A stretch of 56,814 bases of DNA from Candidatus Anaeroferrophillacea bacterium (GCA_016933675.1 JAFGAM010000071.1:1-56814), one strand, 5' to 3'; numbered from the stretch's first letter, positions 18,933 through 27,649 are shown. Translations and numbers: made by a program. The notes: a model not told the origin generated them from the letters alone.

Positions 18933-19622
18933 CTATCCCCGGCGCTTTTCCTGCAACCGCAGACGCTCCACCTCTTCGGCGACCCAGTCATGATACGGCG
19001 CCCGTTCGGCGGCCCGCAACACCTGTTCGAAAGCCTGGCGCGCCTCCGCCTGCCGACCGAGCCGCGCCCGGCTCAGGCCGGTAAGCAGCCAGGCATCGGC
19101 GCCGGCAACGGTACCGCCGTGAAGGGGCTCAAGGATCGTGATGACATCCTCCCAGGCACCCTCCTCGAAGGATGCCGTCGCCATGCCCACCCGGCTCAGG
19201 CCGGACAGGAATGCGTCACCCGTATCCATGGCCAGGGTGAAGGCGTGCCGGGCATCGGCATACTGCTTCAGCCGCAGCCTGGCGACCCCCTCGACATAGG
19301 CACCCAGCGCCGCCGGCGCGGTACTGCCGAAGCGTTCCCGAAGTTCGGCGGCCGGCGGCAGCACCCGTTCCCAGCCGCCGTTTCCGGCTTCGGCGGGAGC
19401 CGCCGACACCATGTCCGTCAGCAGCAGGGCCGCCTGCCGGCCGCGGTGATCGATATACGCCCGGCCACCGGTTACCCCGACGAACACCACCGCGAACAAG
19501 CCGGCCACCGCCGCCATATGCCAGGGATGCTGTTTGACGTAGGCCAGCGCCCGACTGCTGAACTTCACGAATTCATCCGGCTGGCGCAACTCACGACGAA
19601 CGGTAATCTTTCCTTTTCTCAT
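18933..19622 (-). CDS. YfgM-like single-pass membrane protein with TPR-type helices
   Basis: A 229-residue protein with a basic cytoplasmic N-terminus, one transmembrane helix at about residues 34-54 (HMAAVAGLFAVVFVGVTGG), and a periplasmic helical domain with TPR-like pairs (LRLKQYADARHAFTLAMD, TGLSRARLGRQAEARQAFEQVL). The architecture resembles YfgM, the SecYEG-associated ancillary chaperone factor, but sequence identity cannot be judged here. It starts at ATG 19622 and is followed after 10 bp by the TPR lipoprotein gene. The pair may be the head of the envelope operon on the minus strand. Confidence 0.72.
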   Translation of the reverse strand: MRKGKITVRRELRQPDEFVKFSSRALAYVKQHPWHMAAVAGLFAVVFVGVTGGRAYIDHRGRQAALLLTDMVSAAPAEAGNGGWERVLPPAAELRERFGSTAPAALGAYVEGVARLRLKQYADARHAFTLAMDTGDAFLSGLSRVGMATASFEEGAWEDVITILEPLHGGTVAGADAWLLTGLSRARLGRQAEARQAFEQVLRAAERAPYHDWVAEEVERLRLQEKRRG

Positions 19623-19815
19623 CCTGATAACCTGGCCGCAAGGCCGCCGGAAAAACCGGCGGGAAATTAAAATAACCCTAAAAATCAGCTATTTCGATGC
19701 AAAAACAGTAGGCTTCATTACCATAGTCACCGGCATTTATCAACCAGGAAAACAGCTGTCTGAGGGAACGCCCGCCATGAACCCAGCCGGCGGGTGGACA
19801 CCCGACCGGCGGCGG

Positions 19816-19845
19816 TTGACAGACAGAAGGCGGATAGGGTAGAAA
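19816..19845 (+). promoter_or_regulatory. Sigma70-type promoter for the glycosyltransferase gene
   Basis: TTGACA at 19816-19821, an 18-nt spacer and TAGAAA at 19840-19845. It lies about 45 bp before the glycosyltransferase ATG. A perfect 7-bp hairpin with an A5 loop (19644-19662) lies further upstream; it has no T run and its role is unknown. Confidence 0.5.
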
Positions 19846-19892
19846 TAAACGAGATCGCAAACCACCAGACAACCATAAGGACGGGAAACCCG

Positions 19893-21158
19893 ATGGGAGA
19901 AAGCGCACTGCATCCTTCGGCCCGGGAGGCCATCGGCCGCATCGGCACCGCCGACATTCTGGTGGGCATCCCGAGCTACAATAACGAGGGCACCATCGCC
20001 CATGTCGCCGAAGCCGTGAAACTGGGGCTGGCAAAGTACTATCCGCGGGACCGGGCGGTCATCTTCAATTCTGACGGCGGTTCAGACGATGCCACCCGCA
20101 CGGTATTCGAACGGGTTGCCCGCACCGACTCCTACGATACCTTCTTCATCCGGCAGCCGGAGGCCCCGGTGGAGGTACTCAGCGCGCCCTACATCGGCAC
20201 CCCGGGCAAGGGCTCGGCCTTCAGGGCAATCTTCGAGGCAGCCCGGCTCCTGGGCGTCAGGGCGTGCGCGGTATTCGATTCCGACCTGCGTTCGGTCACC
20301 CCCGAGTGGATCCAGCTGCTCCTGGCGCCGGTGCTGGTAAAGGGCTACGGCTACGTCTGTCCCTTCTACCGGCGCTACAAGTACGACGGTACGATCACCA
20401 ACAGCATCGCCTATCCCCTGACCCGGGCACTGTACGGCCGCCGGGTACGCCAACCCATTGGCGGCGATTTCGGCTTTTCGGGGGAACTGGTCGAAACCTT
20501 CCTCGAAAAGGACGTATGGGGCACCGACGTGGCCCGGTTCGGCATCGACATCTGGATGACCACCACCGCCATGGTCGAAGGCTTCAAGATCTGCCAGTCG
20601 TTCATGGGCGCCAAGATCCACGACGTCAAGGATCCCGGCACCGATCTCGGGCCGATGTTCGTCCAGGTGGTCGGCACCCTTTTCACCATGCTGGCGGATT
20701 ACGACTATCACTGGCAGGAGGTGGCGGGCAGCCGGCCGACGGCAATCCTTGGCTTCCAGTCGGAGACCGCACCCCGACCGCTACAGGTCAACGTGCCGCG
20801 GATGATCGGCCATTTCAAGGACGGCATCACCCGGCACGGGGAAATCCTGGAACAGGTGCTTTCTCCCGCCGTGCACGGCAAACTGCACGAGGTAAGCGAC
20901 ATGACCGAGAACACGATCGATTTTCCCCAGACCCTGTGGGCCCGGATCGTTTTCGAGTACGCCGTCGCCTACCAGGAACATGCCGATCGGGTGGCACTGC
21001 TGCAGTCGCTGATTCCGCTCTACTTCGGTTTCATTTCATCGTTCGTCCGGGAAACGGAAACCTTCGATGACTACCAGGCCGAAGAGGTGGTGGAATCGCT
21101 GTGCCGGGTTTTCGAGGATACCAAACCCTATCTGCGGGAACGCTGGGAAAAACGATGA
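19893..21158 (+). CDS. Family 2-type glycosyltransferase (GpgS/mannosylglycerate-synthase-like)
   Basis: A 421-residue GT-A glycosyltransferase with ADILVGIPSYNNEGTIAHVAE at its N-terminus, an SDGGSDDATR nucleotide-sugar segment, and the metal-binding DSD in AVFDSDLRS. A later GGDFGFSGEL...DVARFGIDIWMTT segment carries likely acceptor-site residues. The layout recalls glucosyl-3-phosphoglycerate and mannosyl-3-phosphoglycerate synthases, which make compatible solutes or lipopolysaccharide precursors. No cognate phosphatase follows, so the product is uncertain. The ATG at 19893 has AAGGA upstream and is preferred over the in-frame GTG at 19794. It is followed after 88 bp by a response regulator on the same strand. 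Confidence 0.78.
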   Translation: MGESALHPSAREAIGRIGTADILVGIPSYNNEGTIAHVAEAVKLGLAKYYPRDRAVIFNSDGGSDDATRTVFERVARTDSYDTFFIRQPEAPVEVLSAPYIGTPGKGSAFRAIFEAARLLGVRACAVFDSDLRSVTPEWIQLLLAPVLVKGYGYVCPFYRRYKYDGTITNSIAYPLTRALYGRRVRQPIGGDFGFSGELVETFLEKDVWGTDVARFGIDIWMTTTAMVEGFKICQSFMGAKIHDVKDPGTDLGPMFVQVVGTLFTMLADYDYHWQEVAGSRPTAILGFQSETAPRPLQVNVPRMIGHFKDGITRHGEILEQVLSPAVHGKLHEVSDMTENTIDFPQTLWARIVFEYAVAYQEHADRVALLQSLIPLYFGFISSFVRETETFDDYQAEEVVESLCRVFEDTKPYLRERWEKR

Positions 21159-21246
21159 CCTGATCTGCTCGCGGCAGGGAACGGCATGCCCCGAGGTAAC
21201 CGGACCGTTGCGAAGCCATCAACGTCAGGCGGCAAGGAGTGACACC

Positions 21247-21618
21247 ATGACGGATACACCCAAGAAGATCCTCTGCGTCGACGATGAAGAGAATGTACGG
21301 ATGCTGCTCAGCTGTGAACTGGAAGACGAGGGTTACAAGGTCATTACCCTTGGCGACCCCCTCAAGGCCATGGACGCCATCGACCGCGAATCACCCGACA
21401 TCGTTCTCCTGGATATCAGGATGCCGAAACTCAACGGCATTGAGCTGCTCAAGCAGATCCGCGACCGCTACTACGACCTGCCGGTGATCCTGCTCACCGC
21501 CTACAGCTCCTTCAAGCGCGACGTGGCGGCGATGGCCTCGGACTACTATGTCGTCAAATCGGGGGACCTGACCGAATTGAAGAAGCTGATTACACGCATC
21601 CTGCAGACCCATATCTGA
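21247..21618 (+). CDS. Single-domain response regulator (CheY-like)
   Basis: A 123-residue receiver domain with no output domain. Conserved residues are present: the acidic pair in CVDDEENVR, the phosphoacceptor Asp in IVLLDIRMP (near residue 55), Thr in ILLTAYSS, and Lys in YVVKSGD. AAGGAG lies 7 nt before ATG 21247. No histidine kinase is adjacent. The proximity to the glycosyltransferase suggests, without proving, that it could control it by protein contact. Confidence 0.9.
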   Translation: MTDTPKKILCVDDEENVRMLLSCELEDEGYKVITLGDPLKAMDAIDRESPDIVLLDIRMPKLNGIELLKQIRDRYYDLPVILLTAYSSFKRDVAAMASDYYVVKSGDLTELKKLITRILQTHI

Positions 21619-21696
21619 TGAAGGCTCCGCAACAACTCCATTTCTTCCCGCCCATCACCGTGCCGCCGCCGGTATCCCGCGCTCCGGCGGCCGGAC

Positions 21697-21743
21697 AAGA
21701 AAAAAACGGCAACGCCGACCGCCGGTAACGGGCGGCGTTGCCG
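21697..21743 (-). terminator. Rho-independent terminator of the 21806-22510 gene
   Basis: An 11-bp perfect stem (CGGCAACGCCG at 21707-21717 with 21733-21743). On the minus strand it is followed by a T-rich run (A tract at 21698-21705). Confidence 0.8.
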
Positions 21744-21805
21744 CGTCGCGGAAAAAACTGCTCTGGAAGTCCGCCCGGCCGGGCATATGGCCAGCGGCGG
21801 CACAC

Positions 21806-22510
21806 TCAGGATTCGTCGCCGTCGCCTTCACCGGCCGCGACATCCGCAACCGGCCCCGCGTTGCCGGCATCCCCCTCACCGCCAGTGTCGGCAGACGACG
21901 GTTTCGCGGTCTTCTTCGCCGCACGCCGGCGGGTCGGTTGGATCGAAGCATCGTTCCCGGCCGGGGCCCCGACCGCCGCGGTCGTCTTCGATGCCGTCTC
22001 CGATTTCGGCTTCGACTCCGGTGCCGACGCCGCCGATTCCGGCGCGGAGCCGGTATCCGCACCCGACGCCTCCGCGGCTTCCGGCTCCCCGGCTTTTTCG
22101 ACCGGGGCAGTCTCCGCCGCTCCAGATGCGGCGGCGGCCGCGGCCGTTTCAGATGCCGTCGGCACATCTGCCACCGGCGACTCCCCGACCAGCGGGCCGA
22201 CGGTTTCCCCGCCGCAGAAACATTCGTTACGAATCTCGTTGATCTCCATGAGCAGCAGTTCCTGCTCCTGGTCGAGGTCCGCGAGGCTCAGCAGCAACTG
22301 GCTGATCTCCTCCTTGTCCCAGACGTTGTCTTCGCGCTGCAACACCCTGAAGACATAAAGCCGCTCGCCGAGATTGCGAAAGTAATGTTTACGCTGCCGG
22401 CGGACGGCCGCCAGCCGCACCTGGCGACTGGCGATACGGCACAGCCTGCCGGCGACAACGGTACATTTCTTCAGCAGCGATGCCCCTGTTCCGGTTGTCG
22501 ATTTGTTCAT
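21806..22510 (-). CDS. Hypothetical protein with Ala/Glu/Ser-rich disordered C-terminus
   Basis: A 234-residue protein of no recognised family. Residues 1-100 look helical and compact (KKCTVVAGRLCRIASRQVR, LGERLYVFRVL, EEISQLLLSLADLDQEQELL) and end in a NECFCGG cysteine cluster. The remaining ~130 residues are low-complexity Ala/Pro/Glu/Ser/Thr with a basic patch (RRRAAKKTAK), most likely disordered. The ATG at 22510 has AAAGGGG upstream; the TTG two codons earlier is unlikely. The terminator at 21697-21743 supports a real monocistronic gene. Its start is divergent from kdsB across a 318-bp gap. Confidence 0.7.
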   Translation of the reverse strand: MNKSTTGTGASLLKKCTVVAGRLCRIASRQVRLAAVRRQRKHYFRNLGERLYVFRVLQREDNVWDKEEISQLLLSLADLDQEQELLLMEINEIRNECFCGGETVGPLVGESPVADVPTASETAAAAAASGAAETAPVEKAGEPEAAEASGADTGSAPESAASAPESKPKSETASKTTAAVGAPAGNDASIQPTRRRAAKKTAKPSSADTGGEGDAGNAGPVADVAAGEGDGDES

Positions 22511-22828
22511 AACCAACCCCTTTCCCCCCGCTCATCCGCCGACAGCAGCCGGATGACGGGTGCATATTCACGTCCACGCACAAATTCACATCCATGCACA
22601 AGGTAAAGCCGGCGGTACGGCAGCCGCAAACCGCCGGCCGCGTCCACTGCCAACGAAGTACGGATTGCAACACCTGCCACCACCGGTGTTAATGAAAAGC
22701 AATTGCTTTGTCAAGGCGTATCTGGCACAACAGGCGGCACCCGGACATCTCCGGCACGATCAGAAAAACACCGATGGAACGCCGGAGGAACACCGCATGG
22801 AAACCCAACGACACCGGGGAACAAACTG
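22511..22828. other. Divergent intergenic region with short repeats and palindromes
   Basis: It holds an 18-bp imperfect tandem duplication (22566-22601, ATTCACGTCCACGCACAA and a near copy). An inverted repeat AACACC/GGTGTT lies near 22670-22690. A perfect 14-bp palindrome AAAGCAATTGCTTT is at 22696-22709. No gene is supported. Confidence 0.55.
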
Positions 22829-23596
22829 ATGGCCAATGCATCCGTCATGGTGGTGATACCGGCCCGTTATCAATCGTCGCGATTTCCCGGCAAGCCGCTG
22901 GCGCCACTGGGAGGAAAGCCGATGGTTGTCCGGGTCGTCGAACAGTGCCGGGGAGCACGACATGTGGGCGCCGTGGTGGTGGCCACCGACGATCCGCGGA
23001 TTGCGGCGACCGTAACGGCGGCCGGATATGCCGCGGAGATGACCCGTGACGATCACGCCAGCGGCACCGACCGGGTGGTTGAAATCGCCGCCCGCCATCC
23101 GGGATTCGACTGGTTCATCAACGTCCAGGGGGATGAACCGCTGATCCCGCCGGAACTGGTGGTCAACCTGGCAACAACTCTGATCGCCGCCGGCGATCCC
23201 GGAATGGTGGTCACCGCCGCGACCCCGATCCGACGGCGGGAAGAATTCCTTTCACCCCACGTCGTCAAGGTGGTTACCGACCGGCACGGTCGGGCGCTCT
23301 ACTTCTCCCGCGCCCCGATTCCCTGCGTGCGTGACGCCGGACCCGGCGAAACGCCCCGTGATGCCCGGCAGCACATCGGTATCTACGGCTACCACCGGGC
23401 CTTTCTGCTCGCTCTCCACCGGCAATCTCCCGGTCGACTGGAAGCACTGGAAAAGCTCGAACAGCTGCGCTGGCTGGAAAACGGCACCGCCATCCGGGTC
23501 ATCGACACCGACTACCGCGGTATCGGCGTCGATACCCCGGCGGATCTCGAACGGATCGAGCGTCTGCTGAGGAACCGGAAGCTGGAAGATGGCTGA
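22829..23596 (+). CDS. kdsB: 3-deoxy-manno-octulosonate cytidylyltransferase
   Basis: KdsB (255 residues) activates KDO as CMP-KDO for attachment to lipid A, so it complements the lpx genes in this window. Family motifs: IPARYQSSRFPGKPLA at the N-terminus, VVVATDDPRI, DDHASGTDRV, the metal/CTP site NVQGDEPLIPPE, VKVVTDRHGRALYFSRAPIP, and HIGIYGYHRAFL with LEKLEQLRWLENG near the C-terminus. The ATG at 22829 gives the standard MANASVMVVIPAR N-terminus; the open frame upstream to 22703 is not conserved-looking. It is apparently monocistronic. Confidence 0.95.
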   Translation: MANASVMVVIPARYQSSRFPGKPLAPLGGKPMVVRVVEQCRGARHVGAVVVATDDPRIAATVTAAGYAAEMTRDDHASGTDRVVEIAARHPGFDWFINVQGDEPLIPPELVVNLATTLIAAGDPGMVVTAATPIRRREEFLSPHVVKVVTDRHGRALYFSRAPIPCVRDAGPGETPRDARQHIGIYGYHRAFLLALHRQSPGRLEALEKLEQLRWLENGTAIRVIDTDYRGIGVDTPADLERIERLLRNRKLEDG

Positions 23597-23617
23597 AACA
23601 GCCCATGACAAAACCAG

Positions 23618-23650
23618 GTAATGTCCGGTATGGTTTTGCGGAATCATAAC
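23618..23650. repeat. Dispersed repeat family B, single arm
   Basis: The segment around TGTCCGGTATGGTTTTGCGGAA (23622-23643) matches the left arm of the elements at 36896-36979 and 53526-53621. Confidence 0.55.
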
Positions 23651-23762
23651 AACAGCAAAAATGTGGCACCGTCAGGCCGGCATGACACGGGCGAATGGCC
23701 TTTCGTTTCGCCCCAGCGGGCTCCGGGTTTGCGGCACTGCCTCGATGAGAAGGTATATATCT

Positions 23763-23820
23763 GAAGTACGTCGAATGACTCAGGCTGCAGTGCAGGGAGG
23801 AAGATGGAGTCGCTCCAATG
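23763..23820 (+). repeat. Dispersed repeat family A, copy 1
   Basis: It starts GAAGTACGTCGAATGACTCA and continues through a GCAG(N)GCA(N)GAAGATGGAG segment. The same ordered blocks occur at 51737-51799 and, inverted, at 55248-55309. It lies in the 351-bp region between kdsB and the serpin gene, which otherwise holds no gene. Confidence 0.75.
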
Positions 23821-23947
23821 CCGTCAAACTTATGGGTGTCGAACCGCCCGAGTACTCCCTCGGTGGTGGAAAAAACCCGAAAGATATGCCATACTGGCAC
23901 CAAGCGAATGCTTCCCGCGCCACCCGTCGAGCCATGGAGTACCGGTA

Positions 23948-25618
23948 ATGAAGTCGAATCGGATGATTGCTGTCTTTGCCCTGCTGACCCTGGTATCCGG
24001 CATCCTGCCGGCTGCGGTCCATGCCGGCGGAGTCACATTGGAAATGCGGCGTCTCAGCTATGGCCCCGGCGACCGGATGGCCCTGACCTGCAGCATCGAC
24101 GCCGCCGGTATCCCGGCGGCGGACGCGGATGTCTATGTCGCCGTCGGCACCCCGGATGCGTCATTCTTCTGCCTGCAGCCCGGCGGCGGTTTCGGTGCTC
24201 CCAACACCGCTGAGCCATTCGCGCCGGCCTGGCCGATCACTGGTATTCCCGCCGTAACAATCTTCACCCACGATTTCACCGCCGCCTTCCCCGTGGGAAA
24301 TTACGCCTGGCACCTGATCCTCTGCGCCGCCGGCACCGACGTCCTCCAACCGGCCAACTGGATTGCCGGCGATACACTGGCGTGGGAATTCTCCGCCGCC
24401 ACGGCCGGCGATCAGGAACTGATGTCCGACCAGCCCCGGGAAACCGATCCCGAGGTAACGCCGGCCGACCTCGCCACCCTGACGGCAGACAACAGTGATT
24501 TCGCCTTCGACCTGTACCGGCATATCCGTGACGACAGCGGGGAAAACATCTTCATCTCCCCGGTGAGCATCTCCATCGCCCTGGCCATGACATCGGCCGG
24601 CGCCCGGGCCGACACCGCTGCCGCCATGGCGGAAACCTTGCGCTTCACCCTGCCGGCCGAACGGCTGCACCCCGCCTTCAACGCCATGGACCGCACCCTG
24701 GCCTCCCGGGGCGCGGATGCCGCCGGCACCGACGGCACCCCCTTCCGGCTGCACATCGTCAATGCCCTCTGGGGACAAGACGGCTATCACTTCCTGCCGG
24801 AGTTTCTCGACACCCTGGCGGAAAACTACGGCGCCGGCCTGCGACTGCTGGACTTTCGCACCAGGCCGGAGGATTCACGCCTGCGGATCAACGCCTGGGT
24901 CGAGGAGCAAACGGAGGAACTGATCACCGACCTCCTGCCCCCTGGTTCCATCGATGTATTTACCCGGCTGGTACTAACCAACGCGATCTATTTCAACGCC
25001 GCCTGGCAACACCCCTTCGATGCCAATGCAACCGTTCCCGACGGCACCTTCACCTGCCTCGACGGCAGCACGTCAACGGTACCGATGATGACCGGGACAA
25101 CGTTCTACGGTTATGCCGCCGGTAACGGCTGGCAGGCACTGGAGCTGCCTTACGATGGCGGGGAGATTTCGATGGCGGTGCTGCTCCCCGATGCCGGCCG
25201 GTACGAGGAGTTCGAGGAAACGCTTGACGCCGACCTGGCGGCGGCGATCATCGCCGATCTCACCGCGACCAATGTCCACCTGACAATACCCAAATTCACC
25301 GTCGAATACCCGCTGGAACTACGGGAAACCCTGATAGCAATGGGAATGGGCAATGCCTTCACCGGCGGGATCGCCGACTTTTCCGGCATGGACGGCAGCC
25401 GCGAGCTGTACATCGGCAATGTCGTCCACAAGGCGTTCGTGACCGTGGACGAGGAAGGCACCGAGGCGGCAGCGGCCACCGCGGTGATCATGGAAACCAC
25501 GGCGATTCCGGCCCCGCCCGTCGAACTGACCCTGGACCGGCCGTTCATTTTTCTCATCCGCGATGTGGAAACCGGCACCATCCTTTTCCTGGGCCGGGTC
25601 ACAGACCCCGGGGTCTGA
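23948..25618 (+). CDS. Secreted serpin with extra N-terminal domain
   Basis: A 556-residue protein with a Sec signal peptide (cleavage near VHA-GG, residue 26). A domain of about 140 residues rich in beta strands (MRRLSYGPGDRMALTCSID to TLAWEFSA) follows, then a serpin domain from about residue 178 (NSDFAFDLYRHI). Serpin landmarks: NIFISPVSISIALAM, the FNAMDRTL region, INAWVEEQT, LVLTNAIYFNAAWQHPF, and the breach/hinge EEGTEAAAATAV. The hinge matches the inhibitory consensus (G504 as P15, small residues P12-P9). By alignment to antitrypsin I infer P1 as T518 and P1' as A519. The C-terminal PFIFLIRDVETGTILFLGRV is typical. ATG 23948 has GGAG upstream. A 16-bp perfect palindrome overlaps the stop (25602-25617). 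Target proteases are unknown. Confidence 0.92.
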   Translation: MKSNRMIAVFALLTLVSGILPAAVHAGGVTLEMRRLSYGPGDRMALTCSIDAAGIPAADADVYVAVGTPDASFFCLQPGGGFGAPNTAEPFAPAWPITGIPAVTIFTHDFTAAFPVGNYAWHLILCAAGTDVLQPANWIAGDTLAWEFSAATAGDQELMSDQPRETDPEVTPADLATLTADNSDFAFDLYRHIRDDSGENIFISPVSISIALAMTSAGARADTAAAMAETLRFTLPAERLHPAFNAMDRTLASRGADAAGTDGTPFRLHIVNALWGQDGYHFLPEFLDTLAENYGAGLRLLDFRTRPEDSRLRINAWVEEQTEELITDLLPPGSIDVFTRLVLTNAIYFNAAWQHPFDANATVPDGTFTCLDGSTSTVPMMTGTTFYGYAAGNGWQALELPYDGGEISMAVLLPDAGRYEEFEETLDADLAAAIIADLTATNVHLTIPKFTVEYPLELRETLIAMGMGNAFTGGIADFSGMDGSRELYIGNVVHKAFVTVDEEGTEAAAATAVIMETTAIPAPPVELTLDRPFIFLIRDVETGTILFLGRVTDPGV

Positions 25619-25755
25619 CCGGCGACGATCCACCGCGGGAAACGGCAGGGCCGTCCGGGTAGATGACGGTGGACATCCACGGTCACCTGATTCCGGGTGC
25701 AAACCGCGATGGAGTGAACAATCCCGCTGACCGCAAAAGCATGGTATGACGGCCC
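25619..25755. other. Intergenic DNA after the serpin gene
   Basis: No gene is seen. It leads into the palindromic repeat at 25756-25827. Confidence 0.5.
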
Positions 25756-25827
25756 CGTAAAAAGTCCCCGAGACATCATTCCCGCCGGCGCGGGAATGAC
25801 AAGAAACGGCTTTCGGGACTTTTTACG
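25756..25827. repeat. Nested palindromic REP-like element
   Basis: Outer arms CGTAAAAAGTCCC (from 25756) and CGGGACTTTTTACG (25814-25827) enclose an inner hairpin CATTCCCGC/GCGGGAATG (25777-25785 with 25790-25798). The two-level symmetry in 72 bp is that of a REP or small MITE-like element. Confidence 0.75.
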
Positions 25828-25850
25828 AGTTCATCATGATATGCCCGCCG

Positions 25851-25892
25851 AAAAAACAAAAGCGGCTGTAACCGATTAAGATTACAGCCGCT
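25851..25892 (-). terminator. Terminator of tRNA-Leu
   Basis: Perfect 11-bp arms AGCGGCTGTAA (25861-25871) and TTACAGCCGCT (25882-25892). On the minus strand they are followed by a T-rich run (25851-25860). It lies 11 bp after the CCA end of tRNA-Leu. Confidence 0.85.
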
Positions 25893-25902
25893 TGTAACTT
25901 TT

Positions 25903-25990
25903 TGGTGCCGAAGAGAGGACTCGAACCTCCACAGGCGTACACCTACTAGACCCTGAACCTAGCGCGTCTACCAATTCCGCCACTTCGGCA
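25903..25990 (-). tRNA. tRNA-Leu (CAG)
   Basis: An 88-nt type II tRNA with a variable arm. The acceptor stem is TGCCGAA/TTCGGCA with encoded CCA, the D arm contains GGCGGAATTGGTAGAC, the anticodon stem-loop is CTAGG-TTCAGGG-TCTAG (anticodon CAG), and the T arm carries GGTTCGAGTCC. It is divergent from cysS and followed by its own terminator. Confidence 0.96.
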
Positions 25991-26051
25991 CATGCACCAC
26001 CTTGTCAATCAGCCGCCGCGGGAACCCTCGCGGGCACCCCGGCGAAAAGTG

Positions 26052-26086
26052 TTGACTTATGTAATCCAAAAAAATTATATTGTCAA
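26052..26086. promoter_or_regulatory. Face-to-face promoters for cysS and tRNA-Leu
   Basis: On the plus strand TTGACT (26052-26057), an 18-nt spacer and TATATT (26076-26081) point at cysS. On the minus strand TTGACA (26086-26081), a 17-nt spacer and TACATA (26063-26058) point at tRNA-Leu. The two promoters occupy the same 35 bp, so polymerase binding should be mutually exclusive. Confidence 0.6.
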
Positions 26087-26140
26087 GCCTTATGACAGCG
26101 CCCCTAAACATTTATCTTTTTCGAGCAATGGAGAGTATTT

Positions 26141-27649
26141 TTGCAGGTTTACAACACACTCACACGCCACAAGGAAGAATTCGTCCCGCTGCATGACAAC
26201 CGGGTTTCCATGTATGCCTGCGGGGTAACGGTCTACGACCTCTGCCACCTGGGCCACGCCCGCTCACTGGTGGTCTTCGATGTCATCTACCGTTACCTAC
26301 GTTTCAAGGGCTACGACGTCACCTACGTCCGCAATTTCACCGATGTCGACGACAAGATCATCAACCGGGCCAACGAGCGCAACATCACCTGGAGGGAACT
26401 GGCGGAAACCTACATCCGCGAATTTTACACTGACATGGACCGTTTGCAGCTCGAGCGACCGACGATGGAACCGCGGGCGACCGACCATATCGACGATATC
26501 ATCGCCCTGGTCCGCACCCTGGAGGTGAAGGGACTGGCCTATGCCGTCGACGGCGACGTCTATTTCCGCGTCACCGCCTTCCCCGGTTACGGCAAGCTGT
26601 CGGGCAAAAACACCGCCGACCTGCTCTCCGGCGCCCGCATCGAGGTAGACGACCGCAAGGAATCGCCGCTGGATTTCGCCCTGTGGAAGAAAAGCAAGCC
26701 CGGTGAACCGGCCTGGGACAGCCCCTGGGGGCCCGGCCGGCCGGGATGGCACATCGAGTGCTCGGCCATGAGCCAGCGGCTGTTGGGGGCAACCTTCGAT
26801 ATCCACGGCGGCGGCAAGGATCTGGTCTTCCCGCACCACGAAAACGAGATCGCCCAGTCGGAAGCGGCCACCGGCAAACCCTTTGTCCGCTACTGGCTGC
26901 ACAACGGCTTCGTCAACATCGACAAGGAGAAGATGTCCAAATCCCTGGGCAACTTTCACACCATCCGCGACGTGCTGGAACGGTACCATCCCGAAGCCCT
27001 GCGGCTGTTCATTCTGTCCAGTCATTACCGTTCACCCATCGACTTCTCATGGGAATTGCTGGATGGCGCCACCGCCGGCCTCGAACGGCTGTATGAGGCC
27101 GGCGCCCGACTGTGGCCCGAGGGCGAAACCGCCCCGGAAACGGAAGGAAAAACGGCGCTGCCCGCCGCCATCGAACCGGTGATGGAACATCGCCTCGAGG
27201 CGGCTGACGCCGGCACCGCCCGGACCGCCGCCACGAAGAGCCTCAGTGCCCGCATCGCCGCCTGCACCGAAGCCTTCACCACCGCCATGGACGACGACTT
27301 CAACACCGCTCAGGCAGTCGCGGTGCTGTTCGACGCTGCGCGGGAGATCAACCGTTTTTGCGACCGACAGCCGCCGGAGGAGGCCGACCGCCAAGCGGCA
27401 CTGACCGGCTTCCTGCGGTTGGCCGGGGTGCTGGGTATCGTGCAGCACAAGCCCGCCGCTTTCTTCCGCCGCGAACACGACAGTGCAGAAATCACCGCCG
27501 CGGAGATCGAGGAATTCATCGCCCGCCGCCGCCGGGCCCGAACGGAAAAAAACTGGGCCGAAGCAGACCGCATCCGCGACCATCTGGCGGCATGCGGGGT
27601 AATTCTCAAGGACTCGCCACAGGGCACTGACTGGCAGCGGAAGCGGTAA
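26141..27649 (+). CDS. cysS: Cysteinyl-tRNA synthetase
   Basis: CysRS (502 residues) charges tRNA-Cys. The zinc-site Cys lies in YACGVTVYD, the HIGH motif is HLGHARS, then NFTDVDDKIINRA, the zinc segment GWHIECSAMS with DIHGGGKDLVFPHHENEIAQSEA, and KMSKS in NIDKEKMSKSLGNF. Start: TTG at 26141 gives the family N-terminus QVYNTLTRHKEEF, with GGAGAG five nt upstream. No in-frame ATG exists nearby (the ATG at 26128 is in another frame), so a TTG start is well supported. It is expressed from the promoter at 26052-26081. Confidence 0.96.
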   Translation: MQVYNTLTRHKEEFVPLHDNRVSMYACGVTVYDLCHLGHARSLVVFDVIYRYLRFKGYDVTYVRNFTDVDDKIINRANERNITWRELAETYIREFYTDMDRLQLERPTMEPRATDHIDDIIALVRTLEVKGLAYAVDGDVYFRVTAFPGYGKLSGKNTADLLSGARIEVDDRKESPLDFALWKKSKPGEPAWDSPWGPGRPGWHIECSAMSQRLLGATFDIHGGGKDLVFPHHENEIAQSEAATGKPFVRYWLHNGFVNIDKEKMSKSLGNFHTIRDVLERYHPEALRLFILSSHYRSPIDFSWELLDGATAGLERLYEAGARLWPEGETAPETEGKTALPAAIEPVMEHRLEAADAGTARTAATKSLSARIAACTEAFTTAMDDDFNTAQAVAVLFDAAREINRFCDRQPPEEADRQAALTGFLRLAGVLGIVQHKPAAFFRREHDSAEITAAEIEEFIARRRRARTEKNWAEADRIRDHLAACGVILKDSPQGTDWQRKR

